From positions 16,287-80,286 of the forward strand of contig JBGPPD010000002.1 in NCBI GenBank assembly GCA_041488375.1: 64,000 bases of DNA. The letters run 5' to 3'. Below are positions 49,702 through 59,300 of this stretch, piece by piece. Within the stretch, counting starts at the first letter, position 1. Every line of letters starts with the position of its first letter. Below the pieces are notes generated by a model. That model did not search any database. It was given only the letters and a program-made list of their open reading frames with translations, and was not told the origin of the DNA. This DNA comes from JAABQT01 sp041488375. GTDB taxonomy: Bacteria; Pseudomonadota; Gammaproteobacteria; Burkholderiales; SG8-39. The translations under genes and the position numbers were made by a program.

Positions 49702-51821
49702 AGGTTCTGCTGATCGTCGGTGCGGCGCTCGCGGGGGTGCTGCTGTTCCTTCTGGCGACGGCCAGCTCTGCCGACAGCACGCTGTTCCTGCGCCACTATC
49801 CGCTGCTGCTCGGACTCAATGCGGCGCTTGCGGTAGCGCTCGCAGCATTGCTCGGCGTGCAGCTTTCCGCGCTCCTGCGGCGCTACCGCGGCGGCGTGTT
49901 CGGCTCGCGCCTGTCGCTGCGATTTCTCCTGCTGTTTGCGTTGATGGCGGTGGTGCCCGGTGCTCTGGTGTACACGGTCTCGGTGCAGTTCCTGACCAAG
50001 AGCATCGAATCCTGGTTCGACGTCAAGGTGGATGCGGCGCTCGAAGGCGGCATTACGCTGGGCCAGTCCGCCGTGGACCGCATGCTGGGCGAAATGCAGG
50101 TCAAGGGGCGCGCCATGGCGCTTGAGCTGGCCGACCGCTCTCCCTCGCAGCAAGTGACGCTTCTCAACCGGCTCCGCGAGCAGGCGGGAGTGCAGGAAGC
50201 CGTGGTGGTCAGCACTAACGGCAAGTTGCTGGCAAGCGCCAGCGAGGACGTGTCCAAGTTCTTTCCCGAGCTGCCCACGGCGCAAATGCTGCGCCAGGCC
50301 CGCTCGGCGCGCGGTTACAGCTCGATAGATTCCGCCGCCGGCCGGCCGCTGGCCCTGCGCGTGGTGCTGCCGGTCGCGGGCCTTGCGCTCGCCGACGAGG
50401 CGCGCTTCCTGCAATTGCGCCAGGCGGTGCCAGCCAGCCTGGCGAAGAGCGCCGAGGCAGTCGAGGCCGCCTACCGGGACTACCGGGAGCTTGCGCTGTC
50501 GCGGCAAGGCCTGCGGCGAATCTATATCGTCACGCTGACCCTGGCGCTGCTGATGGCGCTGTTCGTCGCGGTATCGCTGGCGGTAATCCTGTCCAACCGC
50601 CTGTCTGCGCCCCTTGCCAACCTTGCGCAGGCGACCCAAGCGGTGGCGCGCGGCGATTTCTCCCAGCGCCCGCCGGTCACCAGCCGTGATGAACTGGGTG
50701 TGCTGACCGAATCCTTCAACTCCATGACACGCCAGCTGGATGAGGCGCGTCGCGTCGTCGAATCCAACCGCATCGCGCTGGAAACCGCCAAGGCCTCGCT
50801 CGAGAACGTCCTGGCCAATTTGTCTGCGGGCGTGCTGGTATTCGACCGCGAACTGCGGCTGTCGATCTCCAACCGCGGCGCCGCCGAGATCCTGGGCGGC
50901 GAACTCGGGGTGCACGCGGGCAAGCCGCTCGCCGCGTGGACCGGGGCGCTGGAGACTTTCGCCGGGCCGGTGCGCGAGCAGTTCCTGGCCCACGGCGCCA
51001 AGACCTGGCAGCTGGAACTCAGTCTCAAGGGCACCGGCAAGACACTGCTGGCGCGCGGTGCGGCGCTGCCCGAAGCGACCGGGGGCGGCTACGTGCTGGT
51101 GTTCGATGACATCACCCAGCTGATCCAGGCGCAGCGCGCCACCGCCTGGGCGGAAGTGGCCCGGCGGCTCGCGCATGAGATCAAGAATCCCCTCACCCCG
51201 ATCCAATTGTCGGCGGAACGGCTTGAAATGAAACTCGAGGGCAAACTTGCGCCGGAGGAAGCAGAAATCCTGCGCCGCAATACGCAGACCATCGTCAACC
51301 AGGTGACCGCGCTGAAATCCATGGTGGACGATTTCGGCGATTACGCGCGACTGCCCGCCCCGGTGCCGGCGGGACTCGACCTGAACGCGCTGGTGGCGGA
51401 TGTATTGGCGCTGTACGAGACTTCCCGCGTGCCGATCGCCAAGCGCCTCGCACCGACGCTGCCGCCGGTGTGGGCCGACTCCGCGCAAATCCGCCAGGTG
51501 ATCCACAACCTCGTGCAGAACGCCCAGGATGCCCTGGAAAACCGCAAGGAACCGCGCCAGCTGCCCGCGGTCGAGGTGCGCACCGAACTGGCGGGCGACA
51601 AGGTGCGCCTCTCGGTGACCGACAATGGCGACGGCTTTCCCGAGGAACTGATGGCGCGCATCTTCGAACCGTATGTCACCACCAAGCCGCGCGGTACCGG
51701 CCTGGGGCTTGCCATCGTGAAGAAGATCGTCGACGAGCACCACGGCTCGATCGCGATAGAAAACCGGCCGGAACGCGGCGCCTCGGTCAGCGTGCTGTTG
51801 CCGCTGGCGGAAGCCGCCTGA
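49698..51821 (+). CDS. ntrY: NtrY-like membrane sensor histidine kinase
   Basis: The 707-residue kinase has three or four N-terminal spans, a periplasmic or extracytoplasmic region, a HAMP domain after VSLAVILSNRLSAPLANLA, a PAS domain (NVLANLSAGVLVFDREL), the phosphoacceptor ARRLAHEIKNPLTPIQ and an ATPase domain with NLVQNAQDAL and GTGLGLAIVKKIV. The layout is that of NtrY. It probably phosphorylates the regulator that starts four bases downstream. In this genomic setting (between DUF4390 and trkA) the signal may be redox or potassium related, not only nitrogen. Confidence 0.88.
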   Translation: MKVLLIVGAALAGVLLFLLATASSADSTLFLRHYPLLLGLNAALAVALAALLGVQLSALLRRYRGGVFGSRLSLRFLLLFALMAVVPGALVYTVSVQFLTKSIESWFDVKVDAALEGGITLGQSAVDRMLGEMQVKGRAMALELADRSPSQQVTLLNRLREQAGVQEAVVVSTNGKLLASASEDVSKFFPELPTAQMLRQARSARGYSSIDSAAGRPLALRVVLPVAGLALADEARFLQLRQAVPASLAKSAEAVEAAYRDYRELALSRQGLRRIYIVTLTLALLMALFVAVSLAVILSNRLSAPLANLAQATQAVARGDFSQRPPVTSRDELGVLTESFNSMTRQLDEARRVVESNRIALETAKASLENVLANLSAGVLVFDRELRLSISNRGAAEILGGELGVHAGKPLAAWTGALETFAGPVREQFLAHGAKTWQLELSLKGTGKTLLARGAALPEATGGGYVLVFDDITQLIQAQRATAWAEVARRLAHEIKNPLTPIQLSAERLEMKLEGKLAPEEAEILRRNTQTIVNQVTALKSMVDDFGDYARLPAPVPAGLDLNALVADVLALYETSRVPIAKRLAPTLPPVWADSAQIRQVIHNLVQNAQDALENRKEPRQLPAVEVRTELAGDKVRLSVTDNGDGFPEELMARIFEPYVTTKPRGTGLGLAIVKKIVDEHHGSIAIENRPERGASVSVLLPLAEAA

Positions 51822-51825
51822 TCCG

Positions 51826-53073
51826 ATGGCGCAGATCCTGGTGGTGGACGATGAGGTCGGCATCCGCGAGCTGTTGTCGGAGATCCTGTCTGACGAAGGC
51901 CACGGCGTGATGCTCGCCGAGAGCGCCGGCGCCGCGCGCCGCATGCGCGAGGCGAATCGCCCGGACCTGGTGCTGCTCGACATCTGGATGCCGGATACCG
52001 ACGGCATCACCCTGCTCAAGGAATGGGCGGGCAGCGGGCAACTTACCATGCCGGTCGTGATGATGTCCGGCCACGGCACCATCGAGACCGCGGTGGAGGC
52101 GACACGCATCGGCGCGCTCGATTACCTGGAAAAGCCGATCGCGCTGCAACGACTGCTCGCCACGGTGAAGCGCGCACTGCGCAACCACGAGCTTGCCGCG
52201 CCGCGACAGCTGTCGATGTCGGCACTGGGACGGTCAGCGGCGCTCGCCGGCGTGCAAAAGCGCCTGGCGCAGCTCGCGCAAAGCACCGCGCCGCTGATGC
52301 TGCGCGGCGAGCACGGCATGCTGCCGGAGATGTTCGCTCGACTGCTCGCGGCTCCGGGCGCGCCGTTCTTCTCGGGCAGCGAATTGCTGGCGGAGGCCTC
52401 CACGGACCTGCTGGGGCGCGCCGCGGGCGGGATCCTGTTCCTGCCAGACCTGTCGCGCCTGACACGCAACGAGCAGAAGAACCTGGAGTTCCTGCTGGCG
52501 CGCGCCGACCGGCACAAGGCGCGCATCGTCTCGTTCTCGCCCGTGGATCCGCGCCTGTTGACGGAGCGGCAAGGCTACGATCCCGCCATGGCCGCCCGGC
52601 TCGGCGAGCTGACCCTGCGGCTGCCGCCGCTGCGCGAGTTCGCCGAAGACGTGCCTGACCTCGCTGCGCAGATGCTTGCGCAGCTGGTGGAATCCCGCGC
52701 CTGTCCGCCGCGTCGCTTTTCGGTTGCCGCGCTCAATACCCTGCGCCACCACCGCTGGCCGGGCAACCTGGCCGAGCTCGAGCACGCGGTGAAGAACCTC
52801 GCCATCACGTCGCTGGAAGAAGAGGTGCGCATGGAGGACGTCGAACGCGTGCTCGCGGCGCAGGGCGCGCAGGTGAGCGCGCCGGAGCTCGGATTGGACC
52901 GCCCCTACCGCGAGGCGCGCGAGGCTTTCGAGCGCGTATATTTCGAGAACCTGCTGGCGCAGGAGCGCGGCAGCATGTCGCGCGTAGCCGAGAAATCCGG
53001 GCTCGAGCGTACGCATCTGTACCGCAAGCTGAAGGCGCTCGGCCTGCCGGTGGGCAAGCGCGAGGAAGGCTGA
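51826..53073 (+). CDS. ntrX: NtrX-like response regulator with degenerate AAA+ domain
   Basis: The 415-residue protein has an intact receiver (VVDDE, D52 in LLDIWMPDTDG, K in EKPIAL) and a C-terminal Fis-type helix-turn-helix (MSRVAEKSGLERTHLYRKL). The middle aligns with a sigma-54 activator ATPase but is degenerate: Walker A is LRGEHGMLPE instead of GESGTGKE, Walker B is ILFLPDL, and GAFTGA is absent. It therefore should not drive sigma-54 open-complex formation and may act as an ordinary repressor or activator. It pairs with the adjacent ntrY. Confidence 0.88.
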   Translation: MAQILVVDDEVGIRELLSEILSDEGHGVMLAESAGAARRMREANRPDLVLLDIWMPDTDGITLLKEWAGSGQLTMPVVMMSGHGTIETAVEATRIGALDYLEKPIALQRLLATVKRALRNHELAAPRQLSMSALGRSAALAGVQKRLAQLAQSTAPLMLRGEHGMLPEMFARLLAAPGAPFFSGSELLAEASTDLLGRAAGGILFLPDLSRLTRNEQKNLEFLLARADRHKARIVSFSPVDPRLLTERQGYDPAMAARLGELTLRLPPLREFAEDVPDLAAQMLAQLVESRACPPRRFSVAALNTLRHHRWPGNLAELEHAVKNLAITSLEEEVRMEDVERVLAAQGAQVSAPELGLDRPYREAREAFERVYFENLLAQERGSMSRVAEKSGLERTHLYRKLKALGLPVGKREEG

Positions 53074-53080
53074 GCAGCTC

Positions 53081-54454
53081 ATGAAGATCATCATCCTCGG
53101 CGCCGGCCAGGTCGGCGCGTCGGTGGCGGAGAGCCTGGTTTCCGAACAGAACGACATCACGGTGGTGGACCTCGACCCGGGGCGGCTGCGCGCGCTGCAG
53201 GACCGGCTGGACCTGCGCACGGTGGCCGGCAGCGCGTCGCATCCCTCGGTACTGATGGAAGCCGGCATCGACGATGCCGACCTGCTGATCGCGGTGACGC
53301 AGTCGGACGAGACCAACCTGGTCGCCTGCAAGCTGGCGGCGCGCATGTTCAACGTGCCGCGGCGCATCGCGCGCATCCGCGCCACCGATTTCCTCGATGA
53401 CCCCAAGGTGCTCGGCCCGGACGGCTTCGACGTCGACCTGTCGATCTGCCCTGAACAGGTGTTGACCGAATACATCGCCAAGCTGGTGGAGTTTCCCGAA
53501 GCGCTGCAAGTGCTCGATTTCGCCGGCGGCCAGGTGAGCCTGGTGGCGGTGCGCGCCTACCAGGGCGGGCCGATGGTGGGCCGCCCGGTGAAGGAGATCG
53601 GGGCGCACATCCCGGGCATCGACACGCGCATCGTCGCCATCTTCCGGCGCGACGGCGCGGTGATGCCCGACGGCGACACGGTGATCGAGGACGGCGACGA
53701 AGTGTTCTGCCTGGCTGCGGCAAACAACATCCGGCAGGTGATGAAGGAACTGCGGCGCATGGACCAGCCGGTGAAGCGCGTGATGATCGCCGGCGGCGGC
53801 AATATCGGCTTGCGCCTGGCACGCGCGCTGGACGCCGATTACTCGGTGCGCCTGATCGAACACAACAAGCGGCGCTGCGACGTGCTGGCGGCGAGGCTGA
53901 ACCGTGCTCTGGTGCTCAACGGCGACGCCACCGACGAGGAGCTGCTCGGCCAGGAGAACATTGCGGACATGGACCTGTTCGTCGCCGTGACCAACGACGA
54001 CGAGAACAACATCATGAGCTGTTTGCTGGCCAAGAAGATGGGTGCGCGGCGCGTGGTTGCGCTGATCAATCGACGCAGCTACGTGGACCTGCTGCAAAGC
54101 GGCCAGATCGACATCGCCATCTCGCCGGCGCAGGCGACCATCGGCAAGCTGCTTGCGCACGTGCGTCGCGGCGACGTGGTGGCGGTGCACAGCCTGCGGC
54201 GCGGTGCCGCCGAGGCGCTGGAGGCGGTGGTGCACGGCGACCGCGAGTCCTGCCGCCTGACCGGCCGGCGCGTCGAGGAAATCGAGCTGCCCGCGGGTGC
54301 CACCATCGGGGCCGTGGTGCGCGGCGGGCAGGTGCTGATGGCGCACCGCGACACGCGCATCGAGGCCGAGGACCACGTCATCGTGTTCGTCACCGACAAG
54401 AAGACCCTGCCGCGGGTCGAGAAGCTGTTCCAGGTCGGCGCCGGCTTCCTGTAG
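53081..54454 (+). CDS. trkA: Trk potassium uptake system NAD-binding protein TrkA
   Basis: The 457-residue cytoplasmic protein has two tandem RCK units, each with a Rossmann start (IIILGAGQVGASVAES and VMIAGGGNIGLRLARA) and a C-terminal RCK_C domain. It gates the membrane channel TrkH in response to nucleotides. It is encoded ten bases before trkH. Confidence 0.95.
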   Translation: MKIIILGAGQVGASVAESLVSEQNDITVVDLDPGRLRALQDRLDLRTVAGSASHPSVLMEAGIDDADLLIAVTQSDETNLVACKLAARMFNVPRRIARIRATDFLDDPKVLGPDGFDVDLSICPEQVLTEYIAKLVEFPEALQVLDFAGGQVSLVAVRAYQGGPMVGRPVKEIGAHIPGIDTRIVAIFRRDGAVMPDGDTVIEDGDEVFCLAAANNIRQVMKELRRMDQPVKRVMIAGGGNIGLRLARALDADYSVRLIEHNKRRCDVLAARLNRALVLNGDATDEELLGQENIADMDLFVAVTNDDENNIMSCLLAKKMGARRVVALINRRSYVDLLQSGQIDIAISPAQATIGKLLAHVRRGDVVAVHSLRRGAAEALEAVVHGDRESCRLTGRRVEEIELPAGATIGAVVRGGQVLMAHRDTRIEAEDHVIVFVTDKKTLPRVEKLFQVGAGFL

Positions 54455-54463
54455 CGCCCGACC

Positions 54464-55918
54464 GTGCGCCTGCCCGCGGTTCTGCAAATGCTGTCGCTGG
54501 TGCTGCTGCTATTTGCCGGCAGCATGCTGGTTCCGCTGGCGTTCTCGTGGGCCTACGGCGACGGCGCGCATGCCGCCTATGCGAAGTCCATGGGCATTAC
54601 GCTGTTGGCGGGCGCCGTGCTGTGGGCGGCGACGCACCGCGCTGGCCGCGAACTGCAGGTGCGCGACGGTTTCCTGCTGGTCGCGCTGGTGTGGACCGTG
54701 CTGCCGGCATTCGCCACGCTGCCGCTGATGCTGCAGCTGCATGAGCTGTCCTTCACCGACGCCTTCTTCGAGGCGGTGTCCGGACTGACCGCGAGCGGCG
54801 CCACGGTGCTCTCGGGCCTCGACGAGTTGCCGCCATCGCTCAACATCTGGCGCGGTTTCATGATCTGGCTGGGCGGCATGGGCGTAATCGTGCTGGCAGT
54901 CGCCATCCTGCCGCTGCTCGGCGTCGGCGGTTCGCAGCTGTTCAAGGCGGAGACGCCGACGCCGATGAAGGACAGCAAGCTCACGCCGCGCATTGCGGAG
55001 ACCGCGAAGGGCTTGTGGCTCATTTACTTCGCGCTGACCGTCGCCTGCGGCCTGTCCTACCGCTGGGCCGGCATGAACTGGCTCGACGCCGCGATGCACG
55101 CCTTCACCACCATGGGCTTGGGCGGCTTTTCCACCCATGACGATAGCTTTGCCTACTGGGATTCGCCGCGCATCGAGGCGGTGGCCATCGCGTTCATGCT
55201 GCTGGCCGCGATCAATTTCGCCACCCATTTCCTCGCCTGGCACCGGCGCTCGCTACGCGCCTACCGCGTGGATCCCGAAGCCAAGGTGTTCCTGGGCGTG
55301 GTGGCGGCCTCGGCACTGGGCATCGCCGCATACCTGGTCTCGGAGGGCACCTACCCCGACTACTCGACAGCGCTGCGCTACGCGGCCTTCAACGTGGTGT
55401 CGATCGCCACGACGACCGGCTACGCCAATGCCGACTTCAACCTGTGGCCCATCTTCGCGCCATTGTGGATGCTGTTCCTGAGCAGCTTCGCCAGTTGTTC
55501 GGGATCGACCGGCAGCGGCATAAAGATGATCCGCGCGCTGATCCTGTTCAAGCAGGTGTTCCGCGAGCTGCTGCGCATCATTCATCCGCGCGTCTACCGC
55601 CCGGTGAAGCTTGGCGGCCAGCCGATCGAGAACAACGTGGTGTTCGCGGTGCTGGCCTACGTCTTCGTCTACGTTTCCTGCATCATCATCTTCACGCTGC
55701 TGCTGACGCTGAGCGGCGCCGACGTGGTGACCGCATTCTCGGCCGCCGTAGCATCGGTGAACAATACCGGTCCCGGGCTGGCGCAGGTGGGCCCCGCGTC
55801 CACCTACGCAGCGCTGAACGACTTCCAGATCTGGGTATGTTCCTTTGCCATGCTGCTGGGCCGGTTGGAGCTGTTTACGCTGCTCGTGGTGCTGACGCCG
55901 GCGTTCTGGCGCAAGTGA
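54464..55918 (+). CDS. trkH: Trk potassium uptake channel TrkH
   Basis: The 484-residue membrane protein has the four pore-loop repeats of the TrkH/KtrB superfamily, with filter segments around LTASGATVL, TTMGLGGF, ATTTGYANAD and VNNTGPGL. With TrkA it takes up potassium. The start is a GTG giving MRLPAVLQ; an ATG eight codons on is an alternative. The last codon overlaps the next small gene (GTGA). Confidence 0.94.
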   Translation: MRLPAVLQMLSLVLLLFAGSMLVPLAFSWAYGDGAHAAYAKSMGITLLAGAVLWAATHRAGRELQVRDGFLLVALVWTVLPAFATLPLMLQLHELSFTDAFFEAVSGLTASGATVLSGLDELPPSLNIWRGFMIWLGGMGVIVLAVAILPLLGVGGSQLFKAETPTPMKDSKLTPRIAETAKGLWLIYFALTVACGLSYRWAGMNWLDAAMHAFTTMGLGGFSTHDDSFAYWDSPRIEAVAIAFMLLAAINFATHFLAWHRRSLRAYRVDPEAKVFLGVVAASALGIAAYLVSEGTYPDYSTALRYAAFNVVSIATTTGYANADFNLWPIFAPLWMLFLSSFASCSGSTGSGIKMIRALILFKQVFRELLRIIHPRVYRPVKLGGQPIENNVVFAVLAYVFVYVSCIIIFTLLLTLSGADVVTAFSAAVASVNNTGPGLAQVGPASTYAALNDFQIWVCSFAMLLGRLELFTLLVVLTPAFWRK

Positions 55919-56175
55919 ATCGCGTGCTGGTAAGGGTGCTGGCCGGACCATTGACGACCGCGCTGCCGGCCGGCTGGGTGGCCATGCGTCCGCGCAGCTG
56001 CCCGTGCTGCGTCGGCCGCGTCGAGTTGCAGGTCGAACTGGCGCGGGTGGTCCGCGAACGCCACCCGCGGGGAGTGCTGATCAATCTGCCGGATGCGTCA
56101 CACCTGCCGGCCCTGCGCAGGGCGCTCGTCGAGTGGCCGCTCGCGCAGTACGTACGGCTGGAAGAGGCGGCCTAG
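55915..56175 (+). CDS. small CxCC protein resembling the CobW-family cysteine motif region
   Basis: An 86-residue protein from a GTG that overlaps the trkH stop. It contains RPRSCPCCVGRVELQVELA followed by ERHPRGVLINLPDASHL. This spacing recalls the CxCC metal-binding motif and the following helix-strand of CobW/G3E GTPases, in which a P-loop lies upstream; here there is no P-loop. It may be a stand-alone zinc or metal handling module. The stop overlaps the stop of THX on the other strand. The reading frame is well supported by overlap and motif, the function is not. Confidence 0.6.
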   Translation: MNRVLVRVLAGPLTTALPAGWVAMRPRSCPCCVGRVELQVELARVVRERHPRGVLINLPDASHLPALRRALVEWPLAQYVRLEEAA

Positions 56176-56273
56176 CCGCGCTTTTTCTTCTTCTTGACCC
56201 GGTGCGGCCTTGTCTTGCCGTAACTGCCTTTGTAGATCTTGCCCTTGCGCGTGCGCTTGTCGCCTCTTCCCAT
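56172..56273 (-). CDS. 30S ribosomal protein THX
   Basis: A 33-residue, very basic peptide starting MGRGDKRTRKGKIYKGSYGK and ending in a lysine run. It matches the THX family, first seen in Thermus 30S subunits and common in Betaproteobacteria. AGGAGA lies just upstream of the ATG. The longer frame upstream of that ATG is not conserved and overlaps metH. It lies 36 bases after metH on the same strand, and its stop overlaps that of the convergent CxCC gene. Confidence 0.93.
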   Translation of the reverse strand: MGRGDKRTRKGKIYKGSYGKTRPHRVKKKKKRG

Positions 56274-56308
56274 GGAACTCTCCTGGTTCGAATAGCCGGG
56301 GATTATAG

Positions 56309-59300
56309 CTACGCCACCTTGGCGCGCGCGTCGGGATCGTAGGCGAGCCAGGGCGCGAGCCACTTTTCCGCCGCGGGGACGCTCATGGCCTTGCGCCGCG
56401 CATAGTCCTCGAGCTGGTCCGGCCCGATCTTGCCGACGGCGAAGTAACTGGCGTCGGGGTGCGACAGGTAGAAACCGGCGACCGCGGCCGTCGGCAGCAT
56501 GGCGTAGGACTCGGTGAGATGCATGCCGGCGTTGCGCTCGGCGTCGAGCAGGGCGAACAGCGTGCCCTTCTCGGTGTGGTCGGGGCAGGCCGGATAGCCG
56601 GGTGCCGGCCGGATGCCGCGGTACTTCTCGTCAATCAGGTCGTCGTTGCTGAGCGCCTCGTCCGGCGCGTAGCCCCAGTATTCGCGGCGCACGCGCTGGT
56701 GCAGGTGCTCGGCGAAGGCCTCGGCCAGCCGGTCGGCGAGCGCTTTGAGCATGATCGCCGAATAGTCGTCGTGGTCGCGCTCGAATTCGGCAAGCTTCTT
56801 CTCGATGCCGATGCCCGCGGTCACTGCGAAGGCCCCCACCCAATCGGGCACGCCGGATTCCTTGGGCGCGACGTAGTCGGCGAGGCACAGGTTGGCGCGG
56901 CCCGCCGGTTTCTGGTTCTGCTGTCGCAGGTTGTGCAGGGTCATCGGCAGCTCGCGATGCGCGGCATCGCGGTAGATCTCGATGTCGTCGCCCACCCGCG
57001 CGGCGGGAAACAAGCCGAACACGCCGCTCGCGCACACCCAGCGGCCCTCGATCATCTTCTTCAGGAACGCCTGCGCGTCCGCGAACAGCTTCCTCGCTTC
57101 GGCGCCGACCACCGCGTCCTCGAGAATCGCGGGATAGGGACCCGACAGCTCCCAGGTCTGGAAGAAGGGGCCCCAGTCGATGCACGGCGCCAGCTTCTCG
57201 AGCGGGTAGTTCTTCAGCACGGTCACGCCGGGTTTCGCAGGCTGCGGCGGCCGGTAGGTCTTCCAGTCGGTCGCATGGCCGAGTTCGCGCGCTCGCGCGA
57301 TCGGCAGGAGCGGGCCGGGGCCCTTCTTCTCGGCGTGCTGGCGCCGGATCTTTTCGTAGTCGGCGCGCACCTCCGCGACATAGGCGTCGCGCGCTTGCGC
57401 CGACAGCAGGCTCTGCGCCACGGTGACCGAGCGCGACGCGTCGGGTACGTAGACCACGGGGCCGGAATAGGAAGGCGCGATCTTCACCGCGGTGTGCGCA
57501 CGCGAGGTGGTGGCGCCACCGATCAGCAGCGGCAGCGACAGACCGGCACGCTCCATCTCCTTGGCTACGTGGGTCATTTCCTCGAGCGAAGGCGTGATCA
57601 GACCGGACAGGCCGATGGCGTCCGCCTTTTCCGCGAGTGCCGTGTCGAGGATTTTCTGTGCCGGCACCATCACGCCGAGGTTCACCACGTCGTAGTTGTT
57701 GCACTGGAGCACCACGGCCACGATGTTCTTGCCGATGTCGTGCACGTCCCCCTTCACGGTGGCGATCACAATCTTGCCCTTGGGTCGCCCGGCCTCGCCG
57801 GTCTTCGCCTTCTCCGCTTCGATGTACGGCACCAGGTGTGCCACCGCCTGCTTCATCACCCGCGCGGATTTCACCACCTGCGGCAGGAACATCTTGCCGG
57901 CGCCGAACAAGTCGCCGACCACGTTCATGCCCTCCATCAGCGGCCCCTCGATCACCTGGATCGGGTGCGCCGCGGCGAGCCGCGCTTCCTCGGTGTCCGC
58001 CAGCACGTGGGTGGCAGTTCCGGTGACCAGCGCGTGCACCAGGCGCTCGCGTACCGGCGCGCGCCGCCAGGCGTGGTCCTCCTTCGCCGCCTTGCCGCCG
58101 CCCGCCTTCACCGTGTCGGCGAACTCGACCATCCGCTCGGTGGCGTCGGCACGGCGGTTGAGGATCACGTCCTCAACGCGCTCGCGCAGCTGCGGCTCGA
58201 TTTCCTCGTACACGCCCAGCTGGCCGGCGTTGACGATGCCCATCGTCATGCCGGCGCGCACCGCGTGATACAGGAACGCCGTGTGCATGGCCTCGCGCAC
58301 CGCGTCGTTGCCGCGGAACGAGAACGACAGGTTGGACAGGCCGCCGGAGACCTGGGCGTGCGGGAGGTGCCCGCGGATCCAGCGCGCCGCCTCGAGATAG
58401 TCGAGACCATAGCGCGCATGCTCCTCGAGCCCGGTCGCCACGGCGAAAATGTTCGGGTCAAAGATGATGTCCTCGGGGGCAAAGCCCGCCCGCTCGATCA
58501 GCAGCTCATAGGCGCGCCGGCAAATCGCCGTGCGCCGCTCAAGGGTATCGGCCTGCCCCTGCTCGTCGAAGGCCATCACCACCACCGCGGCGCCGTACCT
58601 GCGCGCCAGCCGCGCCTGGCGCAGGAACTCGGCCTCGCCCTCCTTCAGGCTGATCGAATTGACGATGCTCTTGCCCTGCACGCATTTCAGGCCCGCTTCG
58701 ATCACCCGCCACTTCGAGCTATCGATCATGACCGGCACGCGTGCGATGTCCGGCTCGGCGGCAACCAGGCTCAGGAAGCGCTGCATCGCGGCTTCCGAAT
58801 CGAGCATGCCCTCGTCCATGTTGACGTCGATCACCTGCGCGCCGTTCTCGACCTGCTGGCGCGCCACGGTGAGCGCGTCGGCGTAGTTGCCCGCAAGGAT
58901 CAGGCGGGCGAAGGCCTTCGAGCCGGTGACGTTGGTGCGTTCGCCGACGTTGACGAACAGCGACTCGGGGCCGATGTTGAGCGGCTCCAGGCCGGCGAGC
59001 CGGAGCTTCTTGGGCAGCTGCGGAATGCGCCGTGGCGCGACGCCGTGCACCGCCCGCGCCAGCGCGCGGATGTGCTCGGCCGTGGTGCCGCAGCAGCCGC
59101 CGACGATGTTGAGCCAGCCGTTGCGCGCCCATTCGCCCATCAGCGCCGCCATGTTCTGCGGCGTGTCGTCGTACTCCCCGAACGCGTTCGGCAGCCCGGC
59201 GTTCGGGTGGCAGGAAACGAAGGCTTCGGCGACCGCGGAAAGTTCTTCGACGTGGGGCCGCAGTTCCTTGGCGCCGAGCGCGCAATTGAGTCCGACCGCC

